A stretch of DNA of 64,000 nt from Leuctra nigra. Its lineage: Eukaryota; Arthropoda; Insecta; Plecoptera; Leuctridae. The stretch covers positions 15,501,409 through 15,565,408 of the forward strand of contig OW203765.1 of the NCBI GenBank assembly GCA_934045905.1, in the 5' to 3' direction. The notes beneath the pieces are model-generated. The model made no database searches. It was not told the DNA's origin and saw only the letters and a list, made by a program, of their open reading frames with translations. Position numbers and translations under genes: made by a program. Shown one piece after another: positions 35,401 through 44,136 of this stretch; the stretch's first letter is position 1, and the number at the start of each line of letters is the position of its first letter.

Positions 35401-37180
35401 CCCAAATTTGGTTGCAATCAGTACAGCCGTTTTTGATACATGACGTCACTTCCGGTTTTAAAAATGGCGGCCGAGAACACTGCAACCTTGAATTTATAAT
35501 TATTCACAATGTACGTTTACTAATATCTATTTAAAAGTATAAAGTGGTGAATTTAATGTCATTTTACATATTTATGACGTAATTCATCAATCATCATATT
35601 TATGACGTCATTTCCGGTATAGGTAATAAGAATACAATCTAGTTTTATCTAGTTGATACTTCATGAACGACCATCTGAATTCATAATCCCTATATTTCCG
35701 TAAAATCGGTCATGCCGTTTGTAATATATGACGTCACTTCCGGTTTCATTTAGTGGTTCCTGCCGCCATTTCCGGTACCGTTAATTTGTTTATTCATTTT
35801 TCCCAATTGATTTTTCAAATAAATAGTAGAATGAATACGCAGGAGCTAGTTCAGTTGCAATCGGTACAGGCGTTTTAGATATATGACGTCACTTCCGGTT
35901 TCAGAAATGGCGGTCGAGAACACTGCAACCTTGAATTTATAAATTGTATTGTCTACATTACAATGTAAGTTAATTATGTACGTATTTTAAGTATAATTTG
36001 TTGAATTTAAGTGAAATTTTGCGTATTTATGACGTCACTTCCGGTTTAGAAAATAAGAAAATAATTTTTTGTTATTGATACTTCATATAGATGACCATAT
36101 AAATCGAATGGCGCTAATTTCGTTCTAATCGGTCCAGCCGTTTTTCATATATGACGTCACTTCCGGTTTAAAAATGGCGGCACAAAAAATCACAAGAGGC
36201 AAGGTATCATCAGACGCCAAAAGTGCATATGTGGTAAAAATTTCAGGTTGATCGGTTCAGCCGTTTAGGCTGTGGCGGTGACAGCGACCTTTTCTGATAT
36301 CATCTGAAGAAGAAGAAGAAGAAGAAGAAGAAGAAGAAAGCGGTGTAATTTCACGATTTTCACTGCCCTCTAGGTCGTAAACGGCATGACTGGTTGTTGT
36401 CGCGTGATGTATATGTTGTCAGGTGGGCCATAGCTCAAAATTAAGACATTTCACAACAATGAGAGATTTTTCATAGTTGAGATCCAGTAGGCTGAAAATG
36501 CTATGTTGTTGCTTACAGTAAAAGTAGTTGGTCTGCTCCTCAGTTTATATAGGCATTTACGGTATATGTAGAGTGACTGTGAGTGTACGGTACGACTTGG
36601 CTGTGTGGAGCGACCGCTCCACTAGATAGTAGTTAGTTCCAACCTAGTATTACCAGGCTATTACAGATCAAACAGCGGCTGCCGGCTTGCAAGTTTCGCG
36701 GCAATTCATACATGCCCGTGAATCGGGTCGCCCATGATCAAAACATCCATCAGCTGCATACCGTATTTGATTCAAACGCTCAGTTTCCCTATCCTTTTAA
36801 CATTGTGACGTAATCATCTGGGCGTGACCTTGAGTCGAATCTAGTCGAATGAATGGAAATACAGTCATCCATATTGGATCAGAAAGCCCAGGCTTTTGAG
36901 TTGATGTATTGTGCACAGGTTTGAGTTCCGTTTGATGACGCGGCAAGTTTGATTTAACCCGTAAATCCTATGGTGACGTCACACGCCGAACTCGCCCCTA
37001 TTGTGTGTGTTGCTGATTGCAGACGAGTCTCTGAACAGCACCGGCTTCACACGCTGGTGCGGTGGTCAGCCGGACAACTACAATAGCAATGAGAACTGTG
37101 GCTCTGTCCATCGCATTTGCGGACTCAACGACTGGTTGTGTTCCCATCGTGGTCCTTTCTTCTGCGAGCAAGAGCTGTGA
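29431..37180 (+). CDS. secreted C-type lectin, LPS-binding-protein-like (gene 4)
   Basis: Exons 29431-29580, 31523-31637, 32492-32746 and 37023-37180 give 225 aa. Exons 1 and 2 are almost the same as in genes 2 and 3. Exon 3 (PPARAGPGYELHAGIGFYKL..., LAVINSEAELSVLMKMM, FIGFHDQYDEG) is closer to the broken copy 1. Exon 4 has GGQPD (galactose-type), NENC, LND, then WLCSHRGPFFCEQEL, one residue type away from the canonical W-N-D region. The C-terminus lacks the SGDD tail. Intron 1 holds a Helitron-like element and a SINE, intron 2 a TIR element, and intron 3 a 3.3-kb fold-back composite. The gene therefore looks like a mosaic: N-terminal half of the gene 2/3 type, lectin domain of the copy 1 type. 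Confidence 0.87.
29602..30747 (+). mobile_element. Helitron-like element in intron 1 of lectin gene 4
   Basis: It begins TTGAGCGAGCGAAGCGAG 21 bp after the exon 1 donor and ends GAGCGTTTTTCTAG before host T. 1146 bp. The first 330 bp match other copies and the middle is different. A stem lies before CTAG as in the family. It may be two fragments brought together. Confidence 0.6.
31262..31500 (+). mobile_element. tRNA-derived SINE
   Basis: A tRNA-like head has an A box (TAGCTGAGTGGT, from 31273) and a perfect B box (GGTTCGATTCC, 31315-31325). A non-tRNA body (ctgggttttttcgtgg, aaatgctggggaggc) and a CATCAT-rich tail ending near ctgcagaatagtgcgac follow. It ends about 20 bp before exon 2 of lectin gene 4. 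Confidence 0.75.
31997..32355. mobile_element. short TIR element, about 359 bp
   Basis: Ends catgggcgtccacag and ctgtggacgccgatg are inverted with one mismatch. A G/C-rich block (gaggggggtgggcaag ... gcccccccc) follows the left end. A related fragment occurs at 724-890. No clear target duplication. Intron 2 of lectin gene 4. Confidence 0.75.
32747..33331. other. intron 3 start of lectin gene 4, no feature
   Basis: A/T-rich. A short piece (gtcaaaatcggagtgg) resembles 40185-40200. Nothing else seen. Confidence 0.45.
33332..34427. mobile_element. fold-back element of the ACACTCCGTGTAAA family, large loop
   Basis: Left arm 33332 to about 33530 (gatatcccag, aacactccgtgtaaaa, gacttggcgcatcg) pairs with the right arm from about 34228 to 34427. 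The A/T-rich loop is about 700 bp. Arms end in gatatccc/gggatatc. Other copies have loops of only a few dozen bases, so the loop here probably holds extra inserted sequence. Confidence 0.8.
34428..36625 (+). repeat. composite repeat with 118-bp minisatellite
   Basis: After the fold-back, a tandem array of 117-118-bp units spans about 34590-35480. The TGACGTCACTTCCGG landmark recurs near 34619, 34737, 34853 (mutated), 34971, 35088, 35206, 35324 and 35442. Diverged units continue to about 36175. A GAA microsatellite lies at about 36304-36338. The composite ends in a perfect 8-bp hairpin gtggagcg-ac-cgctccac followed by TAG (36605-36625). The same end occurs at 54350 and 59329. Open frames across the array only read the repeat. 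Confidence 0.85.
36626..37022. other. intron 3 end of lectin gene 4, no feature
   Basis: No repeat or gene recognised between the composite's terminal hairpin and the acceptor TGATTGCAG of exon 4. Confidence 0.5.
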
Positions 37181-37269
37181 GATGCCACTACTTTCATTAC
37201 AAACTTCGCGCTCGACGGACTAACGATATCCATTTCTCATTGGTGAATATGTACTATTATGACTACAAC

Positions 37270-37714
37270 TTAAGAGGCAAACGGAAGCGAGCGGGAATCG
37301 CACGGTTCGTCAAAGCGATTTTTTGAAAATTTGTCTTCCCACTAAATAATTTCAAAAAATCAGATAGTTACGACCCATTACAGCCTAATAGACTAAATAA
37401 TGCCGCACACTGGAGTTCATTATGACCTCTGGTACGACCTCAAAGTGTTAAATACGATATTTTTAGGTAAATAATAAAAAATAATCGTATTAAATACGAT
37501 ATTTTTAGGTAAATAATAAAAAATAATCGTATTTAACACTTTGAGGTCGCACCAGAGGTCATAAAGTACTCCAGTGTGCGGCATTATTTAGTCTATTAGG
37601 CTGTTATGGGTCGTTACTATCTGATTTTTTGAAATTATTTTGTGAGAAGACAAAATTTCAAAAAAACGCTTTGACGAACCGTGTGATTTCCGCTTGCTTC
37701 CGTTTGCCTCTTAA
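37270..37714. mobile_element. fold-back element flanked by TTAA
   Basis: TTAA at 37270-37273 and 37711-37714 bounds inverted ends GAGGCAAACGGAAGC / GCTTCCGTTTGCCTC. The arms pair over about 200 bp. The centre holds a direct duplication of about 42 bp (aaatacgatatttttagg). TTAA duplications are typical of piggyBac- and Kolobok-type elements. It starts 90 bp after the stop of lectin gene 4, so it may lie in that gene's 3' UTR. Confidence 0.8.
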
Positions 37715-37716
37715 GT

Positions 37717-38540
37717 GCTGTGTAGATACCAAGACCGGTTGTACCCTAGACGTGTGTTTACACCCTCCCTCCCAACAAGTTCTTAGCAATCGTATTATTC
37801 TATCTAAATTTCAAGCCTCTGTGCGCACAGATTCCTGCGTGTGTTTTCTGTGTTTCATCGGTTTATCTACTGAGCGTAAATTCTTGAGTGTGTTATTCCT
37901 TTGGCGTGTGTGCCCCCTTCCCTCCCCCAACAAGTTCTTAGCAGTCGTATAATTATACAATAATTAATAATTCAATAATCTACAAAAACATTATCTGAAA
38001 TATACTGAATTCATCGTAGTTCTTGACAATTATATTCCTTGTTCTCTGCTGCTTTAAGGATCATTTTGTGATACTCGCTTTTTTCAGTGTTTGTGTGATT
38101 ATTCTAGTTAATTCATTATCTACAACAGCCTGATTTAAACCATAACAAATATCATGATAATTATTGATTTTTTTTACTACTCTGTTTATGTTCACCAACA
38201 AGTAATATTCATGTCCTTACACTTTTGGTACGAGAAAAATTTACTGTCTAATCATACTTTTGTACAAAAGCTAAAGAAGGCACCTAATGTAGCCCTGCAA
38301 TAGCCATCCTGCCTCTGGCAGGTACCACAATAAATAAAAATAATGTACGCTAGTTGTACTGCTTATTGTGTTGATTTATTTTATAATTGTTTGGAATGAA
38401 GAGAAACGCGGCACTGCGGCGTAAGTTCGATGCAGCAGTCAATGCCAAGGGGGGGAGTCAAAAATGAGAAAAGTATGGGGCCCTAAAAAGTATGCTGAGG
38501 GAGGAGGGGGCAATATCTGAATTTACGCCACTGATGTTGA
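37717..38540. other. intergenic stretch, no gene seen
   Basis: The 107-residue open frame at 37629-37952 starts inside the fold-back arm and has no coding support. ccctccctcccaacaagttcttagca occurs twice in similar form (37766 and 37916), a local direct repeat. G-rich patch at 38450-38510. Confidence 0.45.
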
Positions 38541-39002
38541 AAGTGCGGTCATTTTTTTCCACCAAAAGTTGTTTTGGAGCGGTTTTAGAGGTAAATACGA
38601 AATATAAATTGCCATATTTGGCAAACGGTTATGAATATTGAAAAAGCAAGAAAAGGCATGACATGTATTGAACCTTTATCTACATTTTCATCGCTTACTG
38701 TCATAACTTTGCTCCTCATGTGGTCAGCATTAGTCGGGCACGAAAACGCTCCGTTTCTCGTCCGTCGCTCGTCCGTCTCTCACACGGAGCGTTTTTGTGC
38801 CCGACATATACTGACCACAAAGTTGGAGCAAAGTTATGACAGTAAGCGATGAAACTGTATAGATAAGGGTTCAACATGTCATGTCTTTCTTGCTTTTTCG
38901 ATATTCATAACCGTTTGCCAAATATGGCAATTTATATTTCGTATTTCCCTCTAAAACCACTCCAAGACGATTTTTGGCGGGAAAAAATATATGACCGCCC
39001 TT
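38541..39002. mobile_element. fold-back element, copy 2 of the 990-1433 family
   Basis: Ends aagtgcggtcat and atgaccgccctt. The arms pair over about 210 bp. The centre is gctccgtttctcgtccg ... cacggagcg. It shares aaacggttatgaatat and agcaaagttatgacag with copy 1. Confidence 0.85.
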
Positions 39003-39020
39003 AAATTTCAACTAATAAAT

Positions 39021-39316
39021 ACACGGGATGTGTGTGAAAAATGTCCGACCGAACCGGGGCTCGAACCCGGGACCTCTCACTTGCAGGGCGAGAGCTCTAC
39101 CAACTGAGCTACCCGATCGGACGGACGGACATTAGACACAACACACTGATGAGGGTTAGAGATCTCCGAAGAGAATGTTCGTAATGTTCGACAGATCGTA
39201 GAAGTATTCTCTACCTTCATTCCATTCTCCTCGGAGATCTTTAACCCTCATCAGTGTGTTGTGTCTAATGTCCGTCCGTCCGGTTCGGTCGGTTTTTTTT
39301 CACAACACACATCCCT
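39021..39316. mobile_element. fold-back element carrying a tRNA-like sequence in one arm
   Basis: Left (gggatgtgtgtgaaaa, ccgaccgaaccgg, ggacattagacacaacac) and right (gtgttgtgtctaatgtcc, ccggttcggtcgg, cacaacacacatccc) pair. The left arm alone contains an extra block of about 60 bp with the tRNA-like sequence at 39047-39118. Confidence 0.7.
39047..39118 (-). tRNA. tRNA-Ala(TGC)-like sequence, probably a pseudogene or SINE head
   Basis: On the minus strand it forms a 7-bp acceptor stem with wobble pairs, a D arm (AGCTCAGTTGGTAGAGCT), an anticodon stem CTCGC/GTGAG around loop CCTGCAA, and a T arm with GGTTCGAGCCCC-type B box. Position 33 is C instead of the near-universal T, and the G3:U70 alanine identity pair is absent. 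A working tRNA is therefore doubtful. Confidence 0.5.
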
Positions 39317-39585
39317 TCATATCATCCTGACTCCATGGAAGTTTTCCAAAGAAACCTACATTATCATTAATAAAGACACTTCACAAGAAATAAATCACAT
39401 AGCTTTTTGAGAGTAAAACGTCGAAAATTGATTGAAGAATGATATTGACTGTTCAGTATGTTATTCAGCCACTTCATTCATTATCCGCAGTTTCCTTCCA
39501 CCTCATTGGCGTTGCGCTTCCCCTCTTTCCCCTCCACTCGGAACCTCTGTGATGTCACTTGAAGTTGACAAGAGGTCGAGTCAAG

Positions 39586-42500
39586 ATGGTGACGATTCAG
39601 TGCTTCATAATGCTCGCTCTGTCCTGGACAACACTGGTTCGACTCCAGACGACGGAGGTGTGTTTGCCGGGGAATGCGCCGGCAGTGAAGTTCAAGGTCA
39701 GCAGTCACTTGAACCAATCAGGACACTGGATTCATCAGGTATGAGGTATAGATATGTAGTATAGCGACAGCAAACAGTTTATATTATCATTCGCTACAAT
39801 ACAGGATGGGGTTTATGTTGAAACCACATATCAATAGAAATACCACTTTTACCAACAAGATTACGTAATTTCATCGCAACCTAATTAGTAATTAGCAAAT
39901 ATCAGCGATCATATGCACTGCAGGAATTGTTCCAGCTATTATTGAGATTTTCTGCTTTTTTCTCCCAAAAGGCATATTTTATTTGTGATTCTCTGATTTA
40001 CTGAAGTCATTGGCCCATTGAAAAGTAATATTTTAGTCAGTTCGCGACGATTTAGGTCACTTTGAGTGTGATTTGACGTTTTGCGAGGTCCATATTTCCC
40101 AAACAATGAGATTTAGAGGAAAACGCTAAGAGGGCTATTTGTGTTCATTTAGAATGGTGAACAATTCTACCAAGTTTCGTCAAAATCGGAGTTACATGAA
40201 AAAAAGTTTCTTTGCTAGATGGAATTAACATGGGAAATTAACTTAAAAAGTGATTAAAAAGTACTTCCGGCGCACGTGTTTTGGAGGATTTTGGATATGT
40301 TGTAGAGGGCATTTTTCTGATTCGATTCATCTTTTAAAACCTTCTGATGCAATTAGTGGTGGGTTTAGCTCTTTTTTGCTTTAAATTACTGGACAACTAG
40401 ATCAGTTGCAGTTTGCGTTTCATAGAATTAGCGAGCCAAGAGAGCTAGAGAAATAGAATTCACAAACAATTGTTACTGTGACGCATGATGTGTTCCATTT
40501 CCCCTATGAGCTCTCTTGGTCGGTGACGCCATGGTCGCTAATTCCAATTCAGCCGAACTCTTCTCAATTTAGGGGATGGGATAACTTATAGTACATAACT
40601 CAGAGAAAAACGAATACAATATACATTTAGTTTGTGGGGAAGCAGCGCCGAGGATTAAAATAGGAACTGGCCTGTAGTAATTTCATTGCATGTAATACCT
40701 ACTTAGTATTAGAAAATACATGCAATTTTCTACTGCCTCTGAACACATTATCTATATTTTCTTACTTAAAAATGTGTTACTACAATAAAGTAGCAGATTT
40801 AAAATAATAATCGTAATTTCATATCTTATAGTTTGGAATTCCTGAAGAAAGAAAATAGTTTTAGTTTCACATCCATCTTGAGCATTTAGTCTTTGACAAA
40901 ATTGTAATGACACAAAAACGAGTTGCATAGATTCAACAGGTCCATCTCAAAGCTTAATGAGATCGCTCTCCTCTACGCCCCCCGACGGCTACCACCTTAG
41001 CACGGGGTAGGGTTTGTCTTAGCCAATGATCCATTGTAGCTAAGCCGGCGAGCATATGCTCATGTGTAAGGGCTACCCATGCCATACAGGTCAGTAGAGA
41101 GGTCCAGACAAAGAGTAGCCACGGTCGACCTACCCATGTCCTCCCTTGAATTCACGGTCCCCTCGGGCCGCCCCCCACCCCCCCTCGAGACGGACGTCCC
41201 ACCCAATCTGGTCCCACCGGCCCAAGCACTCCCGCCCCCGATCCGTCCCCATTCTGGCCTGGCCTTCCCACCAGTACTGGACTCCCACGGACCGGGCCCC
41301 TTTGGTCGACCCCTCCCCATGACCTCCATGATAAAAAAATATAACACTTATCTAATCTATTCTCCTTCTTCGTTATTAAATAGTAAAACATCGTGCAAAC
41401 AAATGTTCCGTTTGAAAACATTGATTTCAATAAGTTGTCCTGTTTTTCTCAGAACTGAACGAAGAAGAGATGGCCTGGTTCGAATCTAGGCAACCTTGAA
41501 TGTGACGTCAGTGATGTGTCATGTTGGTACACCTGCAGGTGGTTGTTCAGAAGGAGAAGAAGCCTCAACGACCTTGGACGGTGGAAGTTGAGGAGAGCAA
41601 AGTGGTCTGCAATGGAGTCGACTTCTTGGAAACCACAACAAGGTTCATTGGTAGGCTTTCAACACTGTTCACTGCTGACATCTTTTTTAAAGATGTTCAG
41701 TCGGATGGCAATGTTATTTTCGTTTTATCAATACCAATAACAAGTATGTACAAGGTATCCAGTAACAATACTAGAACTACGCTCTACGTAACGCATTGAT
41801 AAGCGAGGTTTCGCATTGCAATATGCGAATTAATATTCGTGTGAAAGTTGCTGCTCTACAATGATCTTGTAAATTGCAGGGAAGATATATTTTTTTAAAT
41901 TTTCATTGAAATTTCTTTAAGTATACCTAAATTTGAAAAATTTTCAAAGCATAAATAAAATGTCAGTAAAATGCAATCAGCTTTTAAAGTTCTTGACTAA
42001 TTGATCTGAAATTTGTCTTTAACATGTCATATTTGAAGTTGATCGGTTTTACTGTTCCTGAATCAATTTCAACCAATCAAAGGATCTTCTTCAACTTTAC
42101 TTGTGGCCGCTGGAATGACATTAGTGTTTGTACAAAAGTGCAGATCGATTGGTTGAACGATGCATTAAAAAGATAGTGCAAAGGTTACCATAGTGACTAA
42201 TACTAGGAAAACGCTCATTGTAACGCGTTGGTAAGCGAGCACTGATACGCGCTATACCTCTAATACCAATGCAACACTTGAAATAAATTGTAATATTATA
42301 AGGAATATATTTTATACAATGACAAAGATTTACCGAAATTCATGAATCAAAAATTGATTCTTATCAATTTTTTATTTCAAATCCATTTGTGATGGAAAAA
42401 ATGTCAAAATCGTATTACCTACTTTAAAAATTTTGCAAATTATTGACCCCTGTCTCTCATTTGAATCAAAGGAAAACAACCTTTTCTTAATGGTGGGGGC

Positions 42501-44136
42501 GGGCTGGCTGGTCATTAGTGGAGGGGTGGGGTGGACAGGATGCAACTTGGGTCAACTCAGCAGGGTGTCGCGCGGCAAGGGTAATACATAAAATAATCAA
42601 CTTTTTGATTTGAATATTGCTGAAAAAATATTCCAGGCCGAAATTAGAATGATATTAGTGTATGTTCAAAATTTTAGCTCGCCAATATGGCGCGAACAAA
42701 AAAAAACAGAGAAAGAGGCATAAGAGTCCCGCCGTAGTAACGCTCGCTACGCTCGCTTAATTAAAGATGGTAACCGTCCTCAGCACCTCCAGCTGCTCGA
42801 GTCCCCGGCTACGAACTCCTCGAGGGCCTCGGCTTCTACAAGTTTCACTCCTCGGCTGCCACATGGCCGCGCGCTAGAGAGGTGTGTGACCTTGAGGGCG
42901 GCCATCTTGTCGTCATTAACTCCGAGCAGGAGTCGCAGGCGATGGTTCAACTCTTCGCCAAGAACCCGAACATCGTCGGAGCGACGTACAACCAGAGGGC
43001 GTGGATCGGCCTGCGAGAGTCGGAGACCACGAACGGCAAATACTTCACAATATTTGGTAACACCTAATATTTTATTTGTTTATATATATGGTATATCAGT
43101 CACTATCTAATCCTTCACTATCTTGTTTATCTATTATTATTAAAAATTTATCAAATGAGGAACAGAGAGTCGCCATAGTTATGTAGATTCGATCTCCGTA
43201 TCATCTAGAGCGTACTATGTTATTACCGTCAAAGTTTTCAAAGAATAGCAAGTAAAAAATATGACCATGACCATGACAAAATGAATTAAACCGCAGTAAA
43301 AGCAAATGTCTCCTGATGTAAATTAATTCCATAAGTATAAAAGAGCAAATATAAAGATAGTTTCCCTTCTTACACCAAATTATTTGCCCTAAAATAGCTT
43401 TAAGCAGGCTAACCAATATAAATCCACTACCATCAACATACAAGCAAAAGCAACATGTAAAATGACCAAATTGTGTGTGATGCTCTATGTATACTGTGAT
43501 GCGTATGGTCCAAGGTTTCTACGAATGGGGTTGTTCACGCAAAACTATTGTAGATGGCACTGCTGTTCTAATCGTCCGAGAGAGAGCCAATCAAAATGCA
43601 TCTAGCGGAATGGAAGGTTTTTAAACCTTGGCGGGAGTTTGATTCATAGATCTTGGATTCAGAGACCAACCAATCAGAGAGAGACACCTCCAATGCCGCT
43701 AGCGCTGCGAGTGAGAGCAAATGGCAGTGAACAACCCCATTGTTTTCCTATCCATATCTACGTTGATCACCACTATACAATAACAAGGGACACACTGTCA
43801 AGTTACTCTCAGCTTTCTGTATCATGACCGAATAGCAGAGACGTAGGTAAGGTCATGTGACAGATTTCATCCAATTGGAGAGCTGCTCTTCACTCAGCTC
43901 TCTGCTTGTACTTGACAGTGTGTCCCTTGATCGCATCAAAACTAATAACTTGATCTGTCTATACAGGCGAACCCTTCGAGATGACCGGTTTTACTCGCTG
44001 GAGTAACCAGCGTCCTGTACCCGGCAGTGTCGGCGATTACGTATACGTCTTCCAGATCAACGGAGGTCTCGTCGACGTGCCCGTCAACAACAACTGGAAG
44101 TTCGCCTTCATCTGTGAACAGGAGTTCTGGTGGTAG
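39586..44136 (+). CDS. divergent secreted C-type lectin (gene 5)
   Basis: Exons 39586-39738, 41539-41650, 42784-43056 and 43967-44136 give 235 aa with the family's intron phases. Signal peptide MVTIQCFIMLALSWTTLVRL. The CLPGN and NQSGHWIHQ motifs match the paralogues. The linker has VVVQKEKKPQRPWTVEVEES. The lectin domain has GYELLEGLGFYKFH, CDLEGGHLVVINSEQE and AWIGLRESE. The last exon replaces EPN/QPD by NQRPVPGSVGDYVYVFQING, and the NENC/LND region by PVNNNWKFAFICEQEFWW. Canonical calcium-site residues are therefore missing. Exons 3 and 4 are more GC-rich than in genes 2-4. A Helitron-like element ends 23 bp before exon 3. Directly after the stop, the end of exon 4 is tandemly repeated. 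Confidence 0.85.
39739..40969. other. intron 1 of lectin gene 5, first part
   Basis: No feature beyond A/T-rich sequence and a short piece (gtttcgtcaaaatcggag) shared with 33195. Confidence 0.45.
40970..41340. repeat. GC-rich dispersed repeat, copy 2
   Basis: Longer copy of the repeat at 28010-28275, sharing ggtcccaccggcccaa, gtccccattct, gtcgacccc and cttcccaccagt. The left part (tacgccccccgacggctacc, gggctacccatgcc) has no counterpart in copy 1. Open frames of 92-136 residues on both strands are GC-driven. Confidence 0.65.
41770..42202 (-). mobile_element. diverged Helitron-like remnant
   Basis: It begins acgctctacgtaacgcattgataagcgagg, a degraded form of the family end, followed by diverged interior matches (gtgaaagttgctgctcta, ttgaagttgatcggtt). 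It abuts a better preserved copy. Confidence 0.4.
42203..42760 (-). mobile_element. Helitron-like element next to exon 3 of lectin gene 5
   Basis: On the minus strand it runs TTAAGCGAGCGTAGCGAG ... TGAGCGTTTTCCTAG followed by host T. 558 bp, shorter than the other copies. Its end lies 23 bp before the exon 3 acceptor AG, so the branch point and part of the pyrimidine tract probably come from the element. Confidence 0.65.
43057..43523. other. intron 3 of lectin gene 5, no feature
   Basis: A/T-rich; the 80-residue minus-strand frame has no support. Confidence 0.45.
43524..43741. mobile_element. small fold-back/TIR element
   Basis: Perfect 15-bp ends aatggggttgttcac / gtgaacaaccccatt, with further internal complementarity (gatggcactgct, atgccgctagc) and a central palindrome aaggtttttaaacctt. 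218 bp. In intron 3 of lectin gene 5. Confidence 0.7.
43784..43929. mobile_element. small TIR element, 146 bp
   Basis: Perfect 20-bp inverted ends caagggacacactgtcaagt (43784-43803) and its reverse complement (43910-43929). No clear target duplication. It lies 37 bp before exon 4 of lectin gene 5. Confidence 0.75.

Noticed and set aside
34862..35485. Minus-strand frames encoding repeated peptides with CNQI-type motifs
   Set aside because: The 117-118-bp minisatellite is read through in frame; start and stop differ only by monomer drift, and there is no splice or promoter context.
37629..37952. 107-residue plus-strand frame
   Set aside because: It begins within the arm of a fold-back element and runs through a local direct repeat; no coding character.
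39047..39118. Functional tRNA-Ala gene
   Set aside because: C at position 33, no G3:U70 pair, and location inside a fold-back element; kept only as a tRNA-like sequence.
41079..41489. 136-residue frame over the GC-rich repeat
   Set aside because: Open on both strands because of base composition, and the repeat recurs at 28010-28275 without the frame.
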